Notes under the pieces: model-generated
Seen by the model: only the letters and a program-made list of their open reading frames with translations
Told to the model about the DNA's origin: nothing
Databases searched by the model: none
Assembly: GCA_900766265.1 (NCBI GenBank)
Contig: CAAFUS010000006.1
Location: forward strand, 496,001-560,000
Direction of reading: 5' to 3'
From: Pseudomonadaceae bacterium
Lineage (GTDB): Bacteria > Pseudomonadota > Gammaproteobacteria > Pseudomonadales > Pseudomonadaceae
Length of the DNA: 64,000 nucleotides
Part shown: positions 18,499 to 27,302 of the stretch, piece by piece
How positions within the stretch are numbered: the stretch's first letter is position 1
Layout: each line of letters starts with the position of its first letter
Translations under genes and position numbers: made by a program

Positions 18499-19262
18499 GC
18501 CGACCGATTCTCGAGGTCAGCGGCCTCTCGATGCGCTTCGGCGGCCTGTTGGCCGTGAACAACGTGGGCCTGACCGTACATGAAAAGCAGGTGGTCTCGA
18601 TGATCGGCCCGAACGGCGCCGGCAAGACCACCGTCTTCAACTGCCTGACCGGCTTCTACAAGCCGACGTCCGGCAGCATTCGCCTGGACGACGAACAGAT
18701 CGAAGGCCTGCCCGGCCATCTCATCGCCCGCAAGGGCGTGGTGCGCACCTTTCAGAATGTACGCCTGTTCAAAGAGATGACCGCGGTGGAGAACCTGCTG
18801 GTCGCTCAGCATCGCCACCTCAAGACCGGCTTCCTCTCCGGCCTGCTCAAGACTCCCGCGTTCCGCCGCAGCGAGCGCGAAGCGATGGACTTCGCGGCGC
18901 ACTGGCTTGAGCGCGTCAACCTCACGGAGGTGGCCAACCGCCCCGCCGGCACCCTCGCCTATGGCCAGCAACGGCGCCTGGAGATCGCCCGCTGCATGAT
19001 GACGCGCCCACGTATCCTCATGCTCGATGAGCCGGCGGCGGGCCTGAACCCTCGCGAGACCGAGGATCTCAAGGCCCTGATCGGCGTGCTGCGCGACGAG
19101 CACGACGTCACCGTGCTGCTGATCGAGCATGACATGAAGCTGGTGATGAGCATTTCCGACCACATCTTCGTGATCAATCAGGGCACACCCCTGGCTGACG
19201 GTAGCCCGGACGCGATCCGCTACAATCCCGACGTGATCAAAGCCTACCTGGGGGAAGCGTGA
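18495..19262 (+). CDS. braF: Branched-chain amino acid ABC importer ATPase LivG/BraF
   Basis: A 255-residue ATPase. Walker A GPNGAGKTT (about residues 38-46), signature LAYGQQRRLEIAR, Walker B ILMLDEPAAGLNP, and the switch His in LLIEHDMKLVM. ATG overlaps the braE stop by 4 bases. Works with BraG as the ATPase pair. Confidence 0.96.
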
Positions 19263-19963
19263 TGCTGTATTTCAATGACGTTTCCACCTTCTACGGCAAG
19301 ATTCAGGCTCTGCATAACGTTAACGTCGAAGTGCGCAAGGGCGAGATCGTCACCTTGATCGGCGCCAACGGCGCTGGCAAGTCGACTCTGCTGATGACCC
19401 TGTGCGGCACGCCCCAGGCGACCAGCGGCACTATCCGCTTCGAGGGCAACGAGCTGGTCGGGCTGTCGACGTCCGAAATCATGCGTAAGGACATCGCGGT
19501 GGTGCCCGAGGGTAGGAGGATCTTCTCCCGCCTGACGGTCGAAGAGAACCTGGCCATGGGCGGCTTCTTCACCAGCAAGGCGCATTACCAGGAACAGCTG
19601 GACAAGGTCCTGCAGCTCTTCCCTCGCCTGAAGGAGCGCTACCAGCAACGCGGCGGCACCATGTCCGGCGGCGAGCAGCAGATGCTTGCAATCGGCCGCG
19701 CACTGATGAGCAAGCCGCGCCTGCTGCTGCTCGATGAGCCCTCCCTGGGTCTGGCGCCTATCATCATCCAGCAGATCTTCGACATCATCGAACAGCTGCG
19801 CGAGGACGGGGTGACCATCTTCCTGGTCGAGCAGAATGCCAACCAGGCACTGAAGCTGGCCGACCGGGGCTACGTGCTGGAGAACGGGCGCATCGTCATG
19901 CAGGGCACCGGCGAGGAGCTGCTGGCCAACCCGAAGGTTCGCGACGCCTATCTGGGCGGCTAG
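19259..19963 (+). CDS. braG: Branched-chain amino acid ABC importer ATPase LivF/BraG
   Basis: A 234-residue ATPase: Walker A GANGAGKST, signature MSGGEQQMLAIGRAL, Walker B LLLLDEPSLGLAP, switch FLVEQNANQAL. Translation may begin at GTG 19259 or ATG 19262; both overlap the braF stop. Last gene of the operon, closed by a strong terminator. Confidence 0.96.
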   Translation: MMLYFNDVSTFYGKIQALHNVNVEVRKGEIVTLIGANGAGKSTLLMTLCGTPQATSGTIRFEGNELVGLSTSEIMRKDIAVVPEGRRIFSRLTVEENLAMGGFFTSKAHYQEQLDKVLQLFPRLKERYQQRGGTMSGGEQQMLAIGRALMSKPRLLLLDEPSLGLAPIIIQQIFDIIEQLREDGVTIFLVEQNANQALKLADRGYVLENGRIVMQGTGEELLANPKVRDAYLGG

Positions 19964-19979
19964 CAGTACGCGGACATGG

Positions 19980-20006
19980 AAAAAGCCGGGCATCGCCCGG
20001 CTTTTT
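19980..20006. terminator. Bidirectional terminator between braG and dcd
   Basis: A 12-bp perfect stem AAAAAGCCGGGC/GCCCGGCTTTTT with a 3-base loop. T-runs on both strands serve both convergent genes. Confidence 0.95.
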
Positions 20007-20023
20007 CATGCCTGGAGAGTTCG

Positions 20024-20590
<567 letters not shown>

Positions 20591-20911
20591 GGCAGGCGTC
20601 CTGATTGGCTGGCGGAAGAAAACGAACGCGCATCTTACCGACCCGGACGCCGCTGTTCAAAGCCACCCGAGGTCACGACAACGGGGCTGCACTTTAGTTG
20701 CCGCGTGCCCGATACAAGAAAGTGAAAATAAAGCTCGCGCGGACGGCAGAAAAGCGTATTGTGTACGTCAGCTGCTGCTGCATGTGTCACCGTGAATCGC
20801 TACATGTTTAGATTTCGATCCGATCATTGCTACGACTCCTAACTCCTTGCGCTCAGTCCTGGCACGGGCTTTACCCGTACCCCATCATCTTCCGTTCAAG
20901 GAGACATAAAA
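20591..20911 (+). other. Intergenic region: dcd promoter and long csp leader
   Basis: No gene is seen in these ~320 bases between divergent dcd and csp. The 3' part probably holds the long untranslated leader usual for cold-shock genes; a small hairpin GTACGGGTAAAGCCCGTGCC-like element (GGCACGGGC/ACCCGTACC region, 20861-20880) precedes the AAGGAG ribosome site. Confidence 0.45.
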
Positions 20912-21121
20912 ATGTCCAATCGCCAAACCGGTACCGTCAAGTGGTTCAACGATGAGAAAGGCTTCGGCTTCATCACTCCGCAATCCGGTGACGACCTTTT
21001 CGTACACTTCCGTGCCATCCAGGGCGACGGCTTCAAGAGCCTGAAAGAAGGCCAAGCTGTTTCCTTCGTCGCTACTCGCGGCCAGAAGGGCATGCAAGCT
21101 GAGGAAGTTCAGGTTATCTAA
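20912..21121 (+). CDS. Cold-shock protein, CspA family
   Basis: A 69-residue single OB-fold protein. RNP-1 KGFGFITP and RNP-2 DLFVHFRAI are both intact, with VKWFNDEKG at the start of the nucleic-acid face. The His-Phe variant at the end of RNP-2 (FVHFRAI rather than FVHFSAI) is common in pseudomonads. It binds single-stranded RNA/DNA and acts as an RNA chaperone or transcription anti-terminator. Strong AAGGAG ribosome site; own terminator. Confidence 0.95.
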   Translation: MSNRQTGTVKWFNDEKGFGFITPQSGDDLFVHFRAIQGDGFKSLKEGQAVSFVATRGQKGMQAEEVQVI

Positions 21122-21139
21122 CCTGCACTGAATCAAGAG

Positions 21140-21168
21140 AAAAGCCCTGCTCTGCAGGGCTTTTTTTT
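21140..21168 (+). terminator. Rho-independent terminator after csp
   Basis: Stem AAAGCCCTGC/GCAGGGCTTT with a 3-base loop followed by further T residues, 20 bases after the stop. The A-rich left side gives the opposite strand a T-run too, for the convergent apbC gene. Confidence 0.9.
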
Positions 21169-21221
21169 GCCTGCTGGAAAGTCAGGCGATGCCCCGGCAA
21201 TTAGATTGCCGGGGCTCATGC

Positions 21222-22319
21222 TCAGTCGTCAGCGATGATGATGTTGGGCATCGACTGCGCCACGATCTGCCCGCTCTGGGCAATGCGCGCACTGACACTG
21301 CGTGCCATCTGTTGGTAGATCATCGCGATCTGGCTTTCCGGATCGGCGATGGTGGTCGGCTTGCCGGCGTCGGCCTGGCTGCGGATGGCCATCGACAATG
21401 GCATGGACGCCAGCAGCTCGACGTTGTACTGGGCCGCCAGCTTCTCGCCGCCGCCCTCGCCGAACAGGTGCTCGGCATGACCGCAGTTGGAGCAGATGTG
21501 CACGGCCATATTCTCCACGACGCCCAGCACCGGGATGTTCACCTTGCGGAACATCTCCACGCCCTTTTTCGCGTCTAGCAGCGCCAGGTCCTGAGGCGTG
21601 GTGACGATCACCGCTCCCGATACCGGCACCTTCTGCGCCAGGGTCAGCTGGATATCGCCGGTGCCCGGCGGCATGTCGACTACCAGGTAATCCAGGTCGC
21701 GCCATGCCGTCTGCGTGATCAGCTGCAGGAGCGCGCCGGAGACCATGGGCCCACGCCAGACCATGGGCGTCTTGTCGTCGGCCAGAAACGCCATCGACAT
21801 CAGCTGAACGCCATGGGCCTCCAGCGGAATGAAGAACTTTTGATCGCGAATCTCAGGGCGGGTCCCTTCAGGGATACCGAACATGATGCCTTGGCTAGGC
21901 CCGTAGATGTCGGCATCCAGCACACCGACACGCGCACCTTCACGCGCCAGCGCCAACGCCAGGTTGGCCGCAGTGGTCGACTTGCCCACACCGCCCTTGC
22001 CGGACGCGACGGCGATGACGTTCTTCACGTTCGCCAGCTCCGGCACCTGCTGCTGAGCCTTGTGTCCTTTGATGACGCAGTCGATCTGCACGTTGGCACG
22101 CGATACGCCGTCGAGGTTCTCGATCGCCATCGCCAGGGTCTGGGCCCAGCCATTGCGGAACAGCCCAGCGGCATAACCAAGCTCAAGGGTGACGCTGACC
22201 CGATCGCCCTGGATCTCGATGGCACGCACGCAACCGGCGCTGACCGGGTCCTGATTCAAATGGGGGTCGGTGTATTGGCGCAGTGCGGCTTCGACCGCCT
22301 CACGGGTGATTGCAGGCAT
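21222..22319 (-). CDS. apbC: Iron-sulfur cluster carrier ApbC (Mrp/NBP35 family ATPase)
   Basis: A 365-residue protein. An N-terminal MIP18-like (DUF59) domain occupies residues ~1-90 and is followed by the deviant Walker A GKGGVGKST (107-115), DADIYGPSQG and VVDMPPGTGD. The paired cysteines CSNC in VENMAVHICSNCG bind a bridging Fe-S cluster in the dimer. It carries and transfers Fe-S clusters in the cytoplasm. It overlaps no neighbour and is divergent from the MFS gene, with a ~255-base gap in which I see no gene. Confidence 0.96.
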   Translation of the reverse strand: MPAITREAVEAALRQYTDPHLNQDPVSAGCVRAIEIQGDRVSVTLELGYAAGLFRNGWAQTLAMAIENLDGVSRANVQIDCVIKGHKAQQQVPELANVKNVIAVASGKGGVGKSTTAANLALALAREGARVGVLDADIYGPSQGIMFGIPEGTRPEIRDQKFFIPLEAHGVQLMSMAFLADDKTPMVWRGPMVSGALLQLITQTAWRDLDYLVVDMPPGTGDIQLTLAQKVPVSGAVIVTTPQDLALLDAKKGVEMFRKVNIPVLGVVENMAVHICSNCGHAEHLFGEGGGEKLAAQYNVELLASMPLSMAIRSQADAGKPTTIADPESQIAMIYQQMARSVSARIAQSGQIVAQSMPNIIIADD

Positions 22320-22574
22320 GGGCTCTCCAAAGACTGAGCAAAACAGGTGGTCATGCTACCGCAGGCGGGCCCGGTCGGGGCCAACCAATTGCGCTGGAGT
22401 GCCGCCCCCACCGCTGCGCTTGACGATCCCGACGGCTGCGCGGTAGTTCCGGCCTTCTTCGTAGCGGCCCCAAAACCGCTACGCGTAAGCGTTCACGTCA
22501 ATCAACGCGCAACCCTCCGCAGGGATAGTCCACGCGGAGCCGGGGGCGCGTCTCGATCGAGCGTGCCCTGACCC

Positions 22575-23774
22575 ATGGAGCACGCCTTGATATACCGATC
22601 CCATACCCTCTCCGCCGATCGCGCGCTGTTGCTGCTTTGCCTCGCGACCTTTATCGGCTTTCTCACCGTCGGCCTGCCGCTGGCCGTCATTCCCCTCTAC
22701 GTTCACGACGAGCTCGATTACGGCGCCGTGGTGGTCGGTTCCGCAGTCGGGGTACAGTTCCTCGCCACGGTGCTTACCCGTGGCTATGCGGGGCGTCTCG
22801 CCGACCAGCAGGGCGCGCGCCCCGCCATGCGGCGCGGCCTGGTCGGCTGCGGGCTGGCCGGCGCCTTCTACCTGCTGTCCTCCCTTCTGCCCGTGCCGGC
22901 AGCCGGCAAGCTCGCCCTTTTGATCGCGGGCCGCCTGACCCTCGGGGTCGGTGAAAGCCTGCTGGTCACCGGCATGCTGGCCTGGGGCATAGGCACAGTG
23001 GGCGTGCTCAAGTCGGGAAAGGTGATGTCTTGGACCGGCATGGCGATCTACGGCGCCATGGCGCTGGGCGCACCCGCCGGTATGGCCCTCTACGAGGGCA
23101 ACGGCCTGGCGGTGTTGGGGCTCGTCACCCTGGGTCTGCCGCTGCTGGGCCTGGTATTGATCCGGCCGGTCGCCGCCGTGGCGCCGAGCGGAGGCCAGCG
23201 TCGGTCGTTCATCAGCGTCATCGGCCGCATCTGGCAGCCAGCCCTGGCCCTTGCCCTGCAAGGCGTCGGCTTCGCCGCGATCGGCGCCTTCATCTCGCTG
23301 CACTTCGCGACCCAAGGCTGGCAAGGCGCGGGGCTTGCGCTCTCATGCTTCGGCCTGGCCTTCGCCGCGATGCGCGTCGTCGCCGGCCATCTGCCGGACA
23401 AGCTCGGTGGCCCGCCGGTGGCCATGGCTTCACTGCTGGTCGAAGGCTGCGGCCTGCTACTGCTCTGGGGTGCGACCAACGCGGAACTGGCACTGGCCGG
23501 CGCGGCGCTGACCGGGGCCGGCGCTTCGCTGATCTTCCCTGCGCTGGGACTGGTGGTCGTCAAACGCGTCGAGCCGCAGGTACGCGCCACCGCCCTAGGC
23601 GGCTATGCCGCCTTCCAGGACATCGCCTATGGTCTGACCGGCCCGCTCACCGGCCTGCTGGTGGGCGTTCACGGCTATCCGGTGGCGTTTCTCGTCGCCG
23701 CGCTGGCGGCCTTCGCCGGATTGGGTATCGCGGCGCAACTGTATCGCCAGGACAGCCGCCAGGTCGCGTCCTGA
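22575..23774 (+). CDS. MFS transporter, YfcJ/YhhS-type
   Basis: A 399-residue, twelve-helix protein. The loop-2/3 motif GYAGRLADQQGARPAMRRG and the helix-4/5 region RLTLGVGESLLVTGMLAWGIG match the YfcJ/YhhS (UPF0226) branch of the major facilitator superfamily. These are uncharacterised exporters, sometimes annotated as arabinose efflux proteins. It lies 90 bases before metG on the same strand. Confidence 0.85.
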   Translation: MEHALIYRSHTLSADRALLLLCLATFIGFLTVGLPLAVIPLYVHDELDYGAVVVGSAVGVQFLATVLTRGYAGRLADQQGARPAMRRGLVGCGLAGAFYLLSSLLPVPAAGKLALLIAGRLTLGVGESLLVTGMLAWGIGTVGVLKSGKVMSWTGMAIYGAMALGAPAGMALYEGNGLAVLGLVTLGLPLLGLVLIRPVAAVAPSGGQRRSFISVIGRIWQPALALALQGVGFAAIGAFISLHFATQGWQGAGLALSCFGLAFAAMRVVAGHLPDKLGGPPVAMASLLVEGCGLLLLWGATNAELALAGAALTGAGASLIFPALGLVVVKRVEPQVRATALGGYAAFQDIAYGLTGPLTGLLVGVHGYPVAFLVAALAAFAGLGIAAQLYRQDSRQVAS

Positions 23775-23864
23775 TCACGCAGGGCCGGGCGGCCCAGGAT
23801 GAAAAAAGCCGCCCAGCCCTATATAGTTGCCGACTTCCCTCGTTTTCCCGTACAGCCGATCCCC

Positions 23865-25913
23865 ATGACCGAAGCCCGCAAGATTCTCGTCACCAGCGCC
23901 CTGCCCTACGCCAACGGTTCGATCCACATTGGCCATATGCTGGAATACATCCAGACCGACATGTGGGTGCGTTTCCAGAAGCTGCGCGGCCATCAGGCCG
24001 TCTATGTCTGCGGCGACGACGCGCACGGCTCGGCGATCATGCTGCGCGCGGAAAAGGAAGGCATCACACCCGAGCAGCTGATCGACGGGCTCAAGGCGGA
24101 ACACAGCGCCGATTTCGCCGGTTTTCTGGTCGATTTCGACAATTACCATTCGACCCATTCCGAGGAGAACCGCGAGCTGTCCGCCGCGATCTACCTCAAG
24201 CTGCGCGATGCCGGCTACATCACTACGCGCTCGGTCACGCAGTACTTCGACCCCGATAAGGGCATGTTCCTGGCCGACCGCTTCATCAAGGGCACCTGCC
24301 CGAAATGTGCGTCGCCGGATCAGTACGGTGACAATTGCGAAAAATGCGGCGCGACCTACGAGCCCACGGAACTGAAAGACCCACGCTCGGCGATTTCCGG
24401 CGCGGTACCGGTACTCAGGGATTCCAAGCACTTCTTTTTCAAGCTGCCCGAGTTCCAGTCGATGCTGGAACAGTGGACCCGCAGCGGAACGCTGCAGGAG
24501 TCGGTCGCCAACAAGCTCGCCGAATGGCTGGACGCCGGCCTGCAGGAGTGGGACATCTCCCGCGACGCGCCCTACTTCGGCTTCGAGATTCCCGACGAAC
24601 CCGGCAAGTTCTTCTACGTCTGGCTCGATGCCCCGATCGGCTACATGGCGAGCTTCAAGAACCTCTGCGCCCGCCGTCCGGAACTGGACTTCGACGCTTA
24701 CTGGCGCAAGGATTCCAGCGCCGAGCTATACCACTTCATCGGCAAGGACATCGTCAATTTTCACGCCCTGTTCTGGCCCGCCATGCTTGAAGGCGCCGGC
24801 TATCGCAAGCCTACCGCCATCAATGTGCACGGCTACCTGACGGTGAACGGGCAAAAAATGTCCAAGTCCCGCGGCACCTTTATCAAAGCGCGCACCTACC
24901 TGGATCACCTCGATCCGGAATACCTGCGCTACTACTACGCGGCCAAGCTCGGCCGTGGCGTCGACGACCTCGACCTGAACCTGGAAGACTTCGTGCAGAA
25001 GGTCAATTCCGACTTGGTGGGCAAGGTGGTCAACATCGCCAGCCGCTGCGCCGGTTTCATCCACAAGGGCAACGCCGGCGTGCTGGTGGCGGCCAATCCG
25101 CAGCCGGAACTATGGGAGGCGTTCCAGAACGCCGCGCCGACCATTGCCGAGGCCTACGAGAACCGCGACTTCGCCCGCGCCATGCGCGAGATCATGGCGC
25201 TGGCCGACCGCGCCAACGCCTGGATCGCCGACAAGGCGCCCTGGGCCCTGAACAAGCAGGAAGGCAAGCAGGACGAAGTCCAGGCGATCTGCGCCCTGGG
25301 GGTCAACCTGTTCCGCCAGCTGGTGATCTTCCTCAAGCCCGTGCTGCCGAAACTCGCCACCGCGGCCGAAGCGTTTCTCAACGTCGCGCCGCTGACCTGG
25401 GACGACCACCGCACGCTGCTCGCCGATCACACCCTCAATGCCTTCACCCCGCTGATGACCCGCATCGAACCTGCCCGGATCCAAGCCATGATCGACGCCT
25501 CCAAGGAAGACCTCGCCGCCGAAGCCAACGCGCCTGCCGGCGCTCCCAGTGGAAACGGCGAACTCAAGAAGGAACCGCTGGCCGCGGAAATCGGCTTCGA
25601 TGCCTTCGCCGCCGTCGACCTGCGCATCGCGCTGATCGAAAAGTGCGAGTTCGTCGAAGGGGCAGACAAGCTGCTGCGCCTGACCCTCGACATCGGTGAC
25701 GAGAAGCGCAATGTCTTCTCCGGTATCAAGAGTGCCTACCCCGACCCGAGCCAGCTCGAAGGCCGACTCACGCTTTACGTGGCCAACCTCGCGGCGCGCA
25801 AGATGAAGTTCGGCGTGTCCGAAGGCATGGTGCTGGCCGCCGGCCCCGGTGGGGAAGAAATCTACCTGCTGAGTCCGGACAGCGGCGCCAAGCCCGGCCA
25901 GCGCGTCAAGTAA
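23865..25913 (+). CDS. metG: Methionyl-tRNA synthetase
   Basis: A 682-residue class I synthetase. HIGH-type motif IHIGH in PYANGSIHIGHMLEYIQTDM, zinc knuckle CPKCASPDQYGDNCEKC (about 145-161), KMSKS at 331-335 and a C-terminal tRNA-binding OB domain (about 580-682, beginning IGFDAFAAVDLRIA) are all present. The internal ATG at 23865 (MTEARKILVTSALPY) is preferred to the upstream 23799. It charges tRNA-Met for initiation and elongation. Confidence 0.98.
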   Translation: MTEARKILVTSALPYANGSIHIGHMLEYIQTDMWVRFQKLRGHQAVYVCGDDAHGSAIMLRAEKEGITPEQLIDGLKAEHSADFAGFLVDFDNYHSTHSEENRELSAAIYLKLRDAGYITTRSVTQYFDPDKGMFLADRFIKGTCPKCASPDQYGDNCEKCGATYEPTELKDPRSAISGAVPVLRDSKHFFFKLPEFQSMLEQWTRSGTLQESVANKLAEWLDAGLQEWDISRDAPYFGFEIPDEPGKFFYVWLDAPIGYMASFKNLCARRPELDFDAYWRKDSSAELYHFIGKDIVNFHALFWPAMLEGAGYRKPTAINVHGYLTVNGQKMSKSRGTFIKARTYLDHLDPEYLRYYYAAKLGRGVDDLDLNLEDFVQKVNSDLVGKVVNIASRCAGFIHKGNAGVLVAANPQPELWEAFQNAAPTIAEAYENRDFARAMREIMALADRANAWIADKAPWALNKQEGKQDEVQAICALGVNLFRQLVIFLKPVLPKLATAAEAFLNVAPLTWDDHRTLLADHTLNAFTPLMTRIEPARIQAMIDASKEDLAAEANAPAGAPSGNGELKKEPLAAEIGFDAFAAVDLRIALIEKCEFVEGADKLLRLTLDIGDEKRNVFSGIKSAYPDPSQLEGRLTLYVANLAARKMKFGVSEGMVLAAGPGGEEIYLLSPDSGAKPGQRVK

Positions 25914-25975
25914 ACCCTGTCTTTCGGGGCTCGTCGCCGGGCCCCGGAGCCTCCTCGTCACGAGGCCGCCGGCCG

Positions 25976-26200
25976 ATGAGCGACACCCACGCCCCACCTC
26001 CCATTGACCCTCGCCGCTGCCCCGTCTGCGGCGAGGGCAACGTGTGCGGGCAGGCCAGTGGCGACGCCGCGATCCCGTGCTGGTGCTTCTCCGTTACCCT
26101 CGACTCCCGACAATTGGCCGGCCTGCCGCCCCAGGCGCAAGGCAAGGTGTGCCTCTGCCCGCGCTGCGCCCGTGGCGAACGCCCCGGCCCTTCCGATTAG
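25976..26200 (+). CDS. Cysteine-rich CWC family protein
   Basis: A 74-residue protein with cysteine pairs CPVCG, CWCF and LCPRC. The CWC signature and spacing suggest one or two zinc sites. Function is unknown. It lies between metG and rsuA, its stop 4 bases from the rsuA start, suggesting co-translation. Confidence 0.8.
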   Translation: MSDTHAPPPIDPRRCPVCGEGNVCGQASGDAAIPCWCFSVTLDSRQLAGLPPQAQGKVCLCPRCARGERPGPSD

Positions 26201-26204
26201 CCAG

Positions 26205-26900
26205 ATGCGCCTGGACCGTTTCCTTGCCAACCTTCCCCACCTGAGCCACCAGCAAGCCCGCCTGCTCCTGGCAGCCGGGCGCGTGCGTGTCGACGGCCAG
26301 GCGGTGCGCGACGGGTTGCACCCGATCCGCGTGTTCAATCAGGTGCAGCTCGACGAGCAGGTCCTGCAGACCGGCAAGCCGGCCCGCTACCTGATGCTGC
26401 ACAAACCGCGCGGCTGCGTCAGCGCCACCAGCGATCCGCGGCACCCGACCGTACTCGAACTGGTGGCAGACGAAGCCGATCGGGCCGACCTGCACATCGC
26501 CGGCAGGCTGGACTTCAACACCACAGGGCTGATGCTGATCACCAACGACGGCCTCTGGTCGCGCCGCGCCACCCTACCCGCCAGTCGCCTGGGCAAGGTC
26601 TACCGCGTCGAGACAGAAGACCCGATCGACCCCGCCTGCATCGAGCACTTCGCCCGCGGCCTGTACTTTCGCTTCGAAGACCTGACCACCCTGCCGGCTC
26701 AACTCGAACTGCTCGGCCCACGCCTGGCCAGGCTCACATTGCATGAGGGCCGCTACCATCAGGTGAAACGCATGTTCGGCCACTTCGGCAACAAGGTCAC
26801 GGCCTTGCATCGGGAGTCCATCGGGGCTGTCCAGCTCGACCCTGCACTCGAACCGGGTGGATTCCGGTCACTCAGCACCGAAGAAATCGCCCAGTTCTGA
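26205..26900 (+). CDS. rsuA: 16S rRNA pseudouridine(516) synthase
   Basis: A 231-residue protein, the length of E. coli RsuA. N-terminal S4-like domain MRLDRFLANLPHLSHQQAR, then the catalytic Asp in AGRLDFNTTGLML and the motif YHQVKRMFGHFGNKV. It converts U516 of 16S rRNA to pseudouridine. The ATG at 26205 is chosen because the S4 domain begins there; the frame also runs upstream through the CWC gene. Confidence 0.92.
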   Translation: MRLDRFLANLPHLSHQQARLLLAAGRVRVDGQAVRDGLHPIRVFNQVQLDEQVLQTGKPARYLMLHKPRGCVSATSDPRHPTVLELVADEADRADLHIAGRLDFNTTGLMLITNDGLWSRRATLPASRLGKVYRVETEDPIDPACIEHFARGLYFRFEDLTTLPAQLELLGPRLARLTLHEGRYHQVKRMFGHFGNKVTALHRESIGAVQLDPALEPGGFRSLSTEEIAQF

Positions 26901-26990
26901 CAGAACGCAGCGGGCGCCGCACCTAGCGGATGAAAAAGCGCACCGCCACGCTTCATTTCTATAGGCGCTTCTGGTAAAAAGGCACCCTTC

Positions 26991-27064
26991 GCGGGCGTCG
27001 TATAATGGCATTACCTGAGCTTCCCAAGCTCATGACGAGGGTTCGATTCCCTTCGCCCGCTCCA
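26991..27064 (+). tRNA. tRNA-Gly (anticodon CCC)
   Basis: A complete cloverleaf can be drawn. The acceptor stem is GCGGGCG/CGCCCGC with an encoded TCCA end. The anticodon arm TGAGC-TTCCCAA-GCTCA places CCC in the loop. The T arm is GAGGG-TTCGATT-CCCTT with one wobble. It reads GGG codons. The integrase gene begins ~240 bases downstream, and the 3' half of this gene is the expected attachment site. Confidence 0.97.
27043..27064. other. Putative ICE attachment site (att) within the tRNA-Gly 3' end
   Basis: ICEclc-type integrases insert into the 3' end of tRNA-Gly genes, with the last ~18 bases duplicated at the far end. Here the tRNA is intact and the integrase is immediately downstream, so this is one ICE boundary. 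The second copy is not in the window. Confidence 0.7.
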
Positions 27065-27078
27065 CTGCATCAATCTGC

Positions 27079-27207
27079 GGACTTCCGCAGAAGTCCAAGA
27101 GAGTCTGCAAGTCCTTGCCACACAAGGACTTTTCCTCTCTTTGATGTTCTGCCGTGGTCCATTGCGATCCGCCTACAGCCGGGACTTTTAAGTCCACAAA
27201 CAAGTCC
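27079..27207. repeat. Seven copies of GGACTT/AAGTCC forming three palindromes next to att
   Basis: The hexamer GGACTT or its complement occurs at 27079, 27091, 27109, 27126, 27182, 27190 and 27202. Paired copies form inverted repeats: GGACTTC/GAAGTCC with a 4-base loop (27079-27096), AAGTCCTTG/CAAGGACTT with a 5-base loop (27109-27131) and GGACTT/AAGTCC with a 2-base loop (27182-27195). The second could also terminate tRNA transcription. The cluster is placed where integrase or excisionase arm sites would be expected. Confidence 0.65.
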
Positions 27208-27302
27208 ATTTTTGCGGGCGCGGCTGATTCCGGATTGTTGATGGAGGGGCGAGGTCGACGTGACCAGCATCTGGTTCCTGACTCATGTTCAGGAGCAAGA
27301 GC

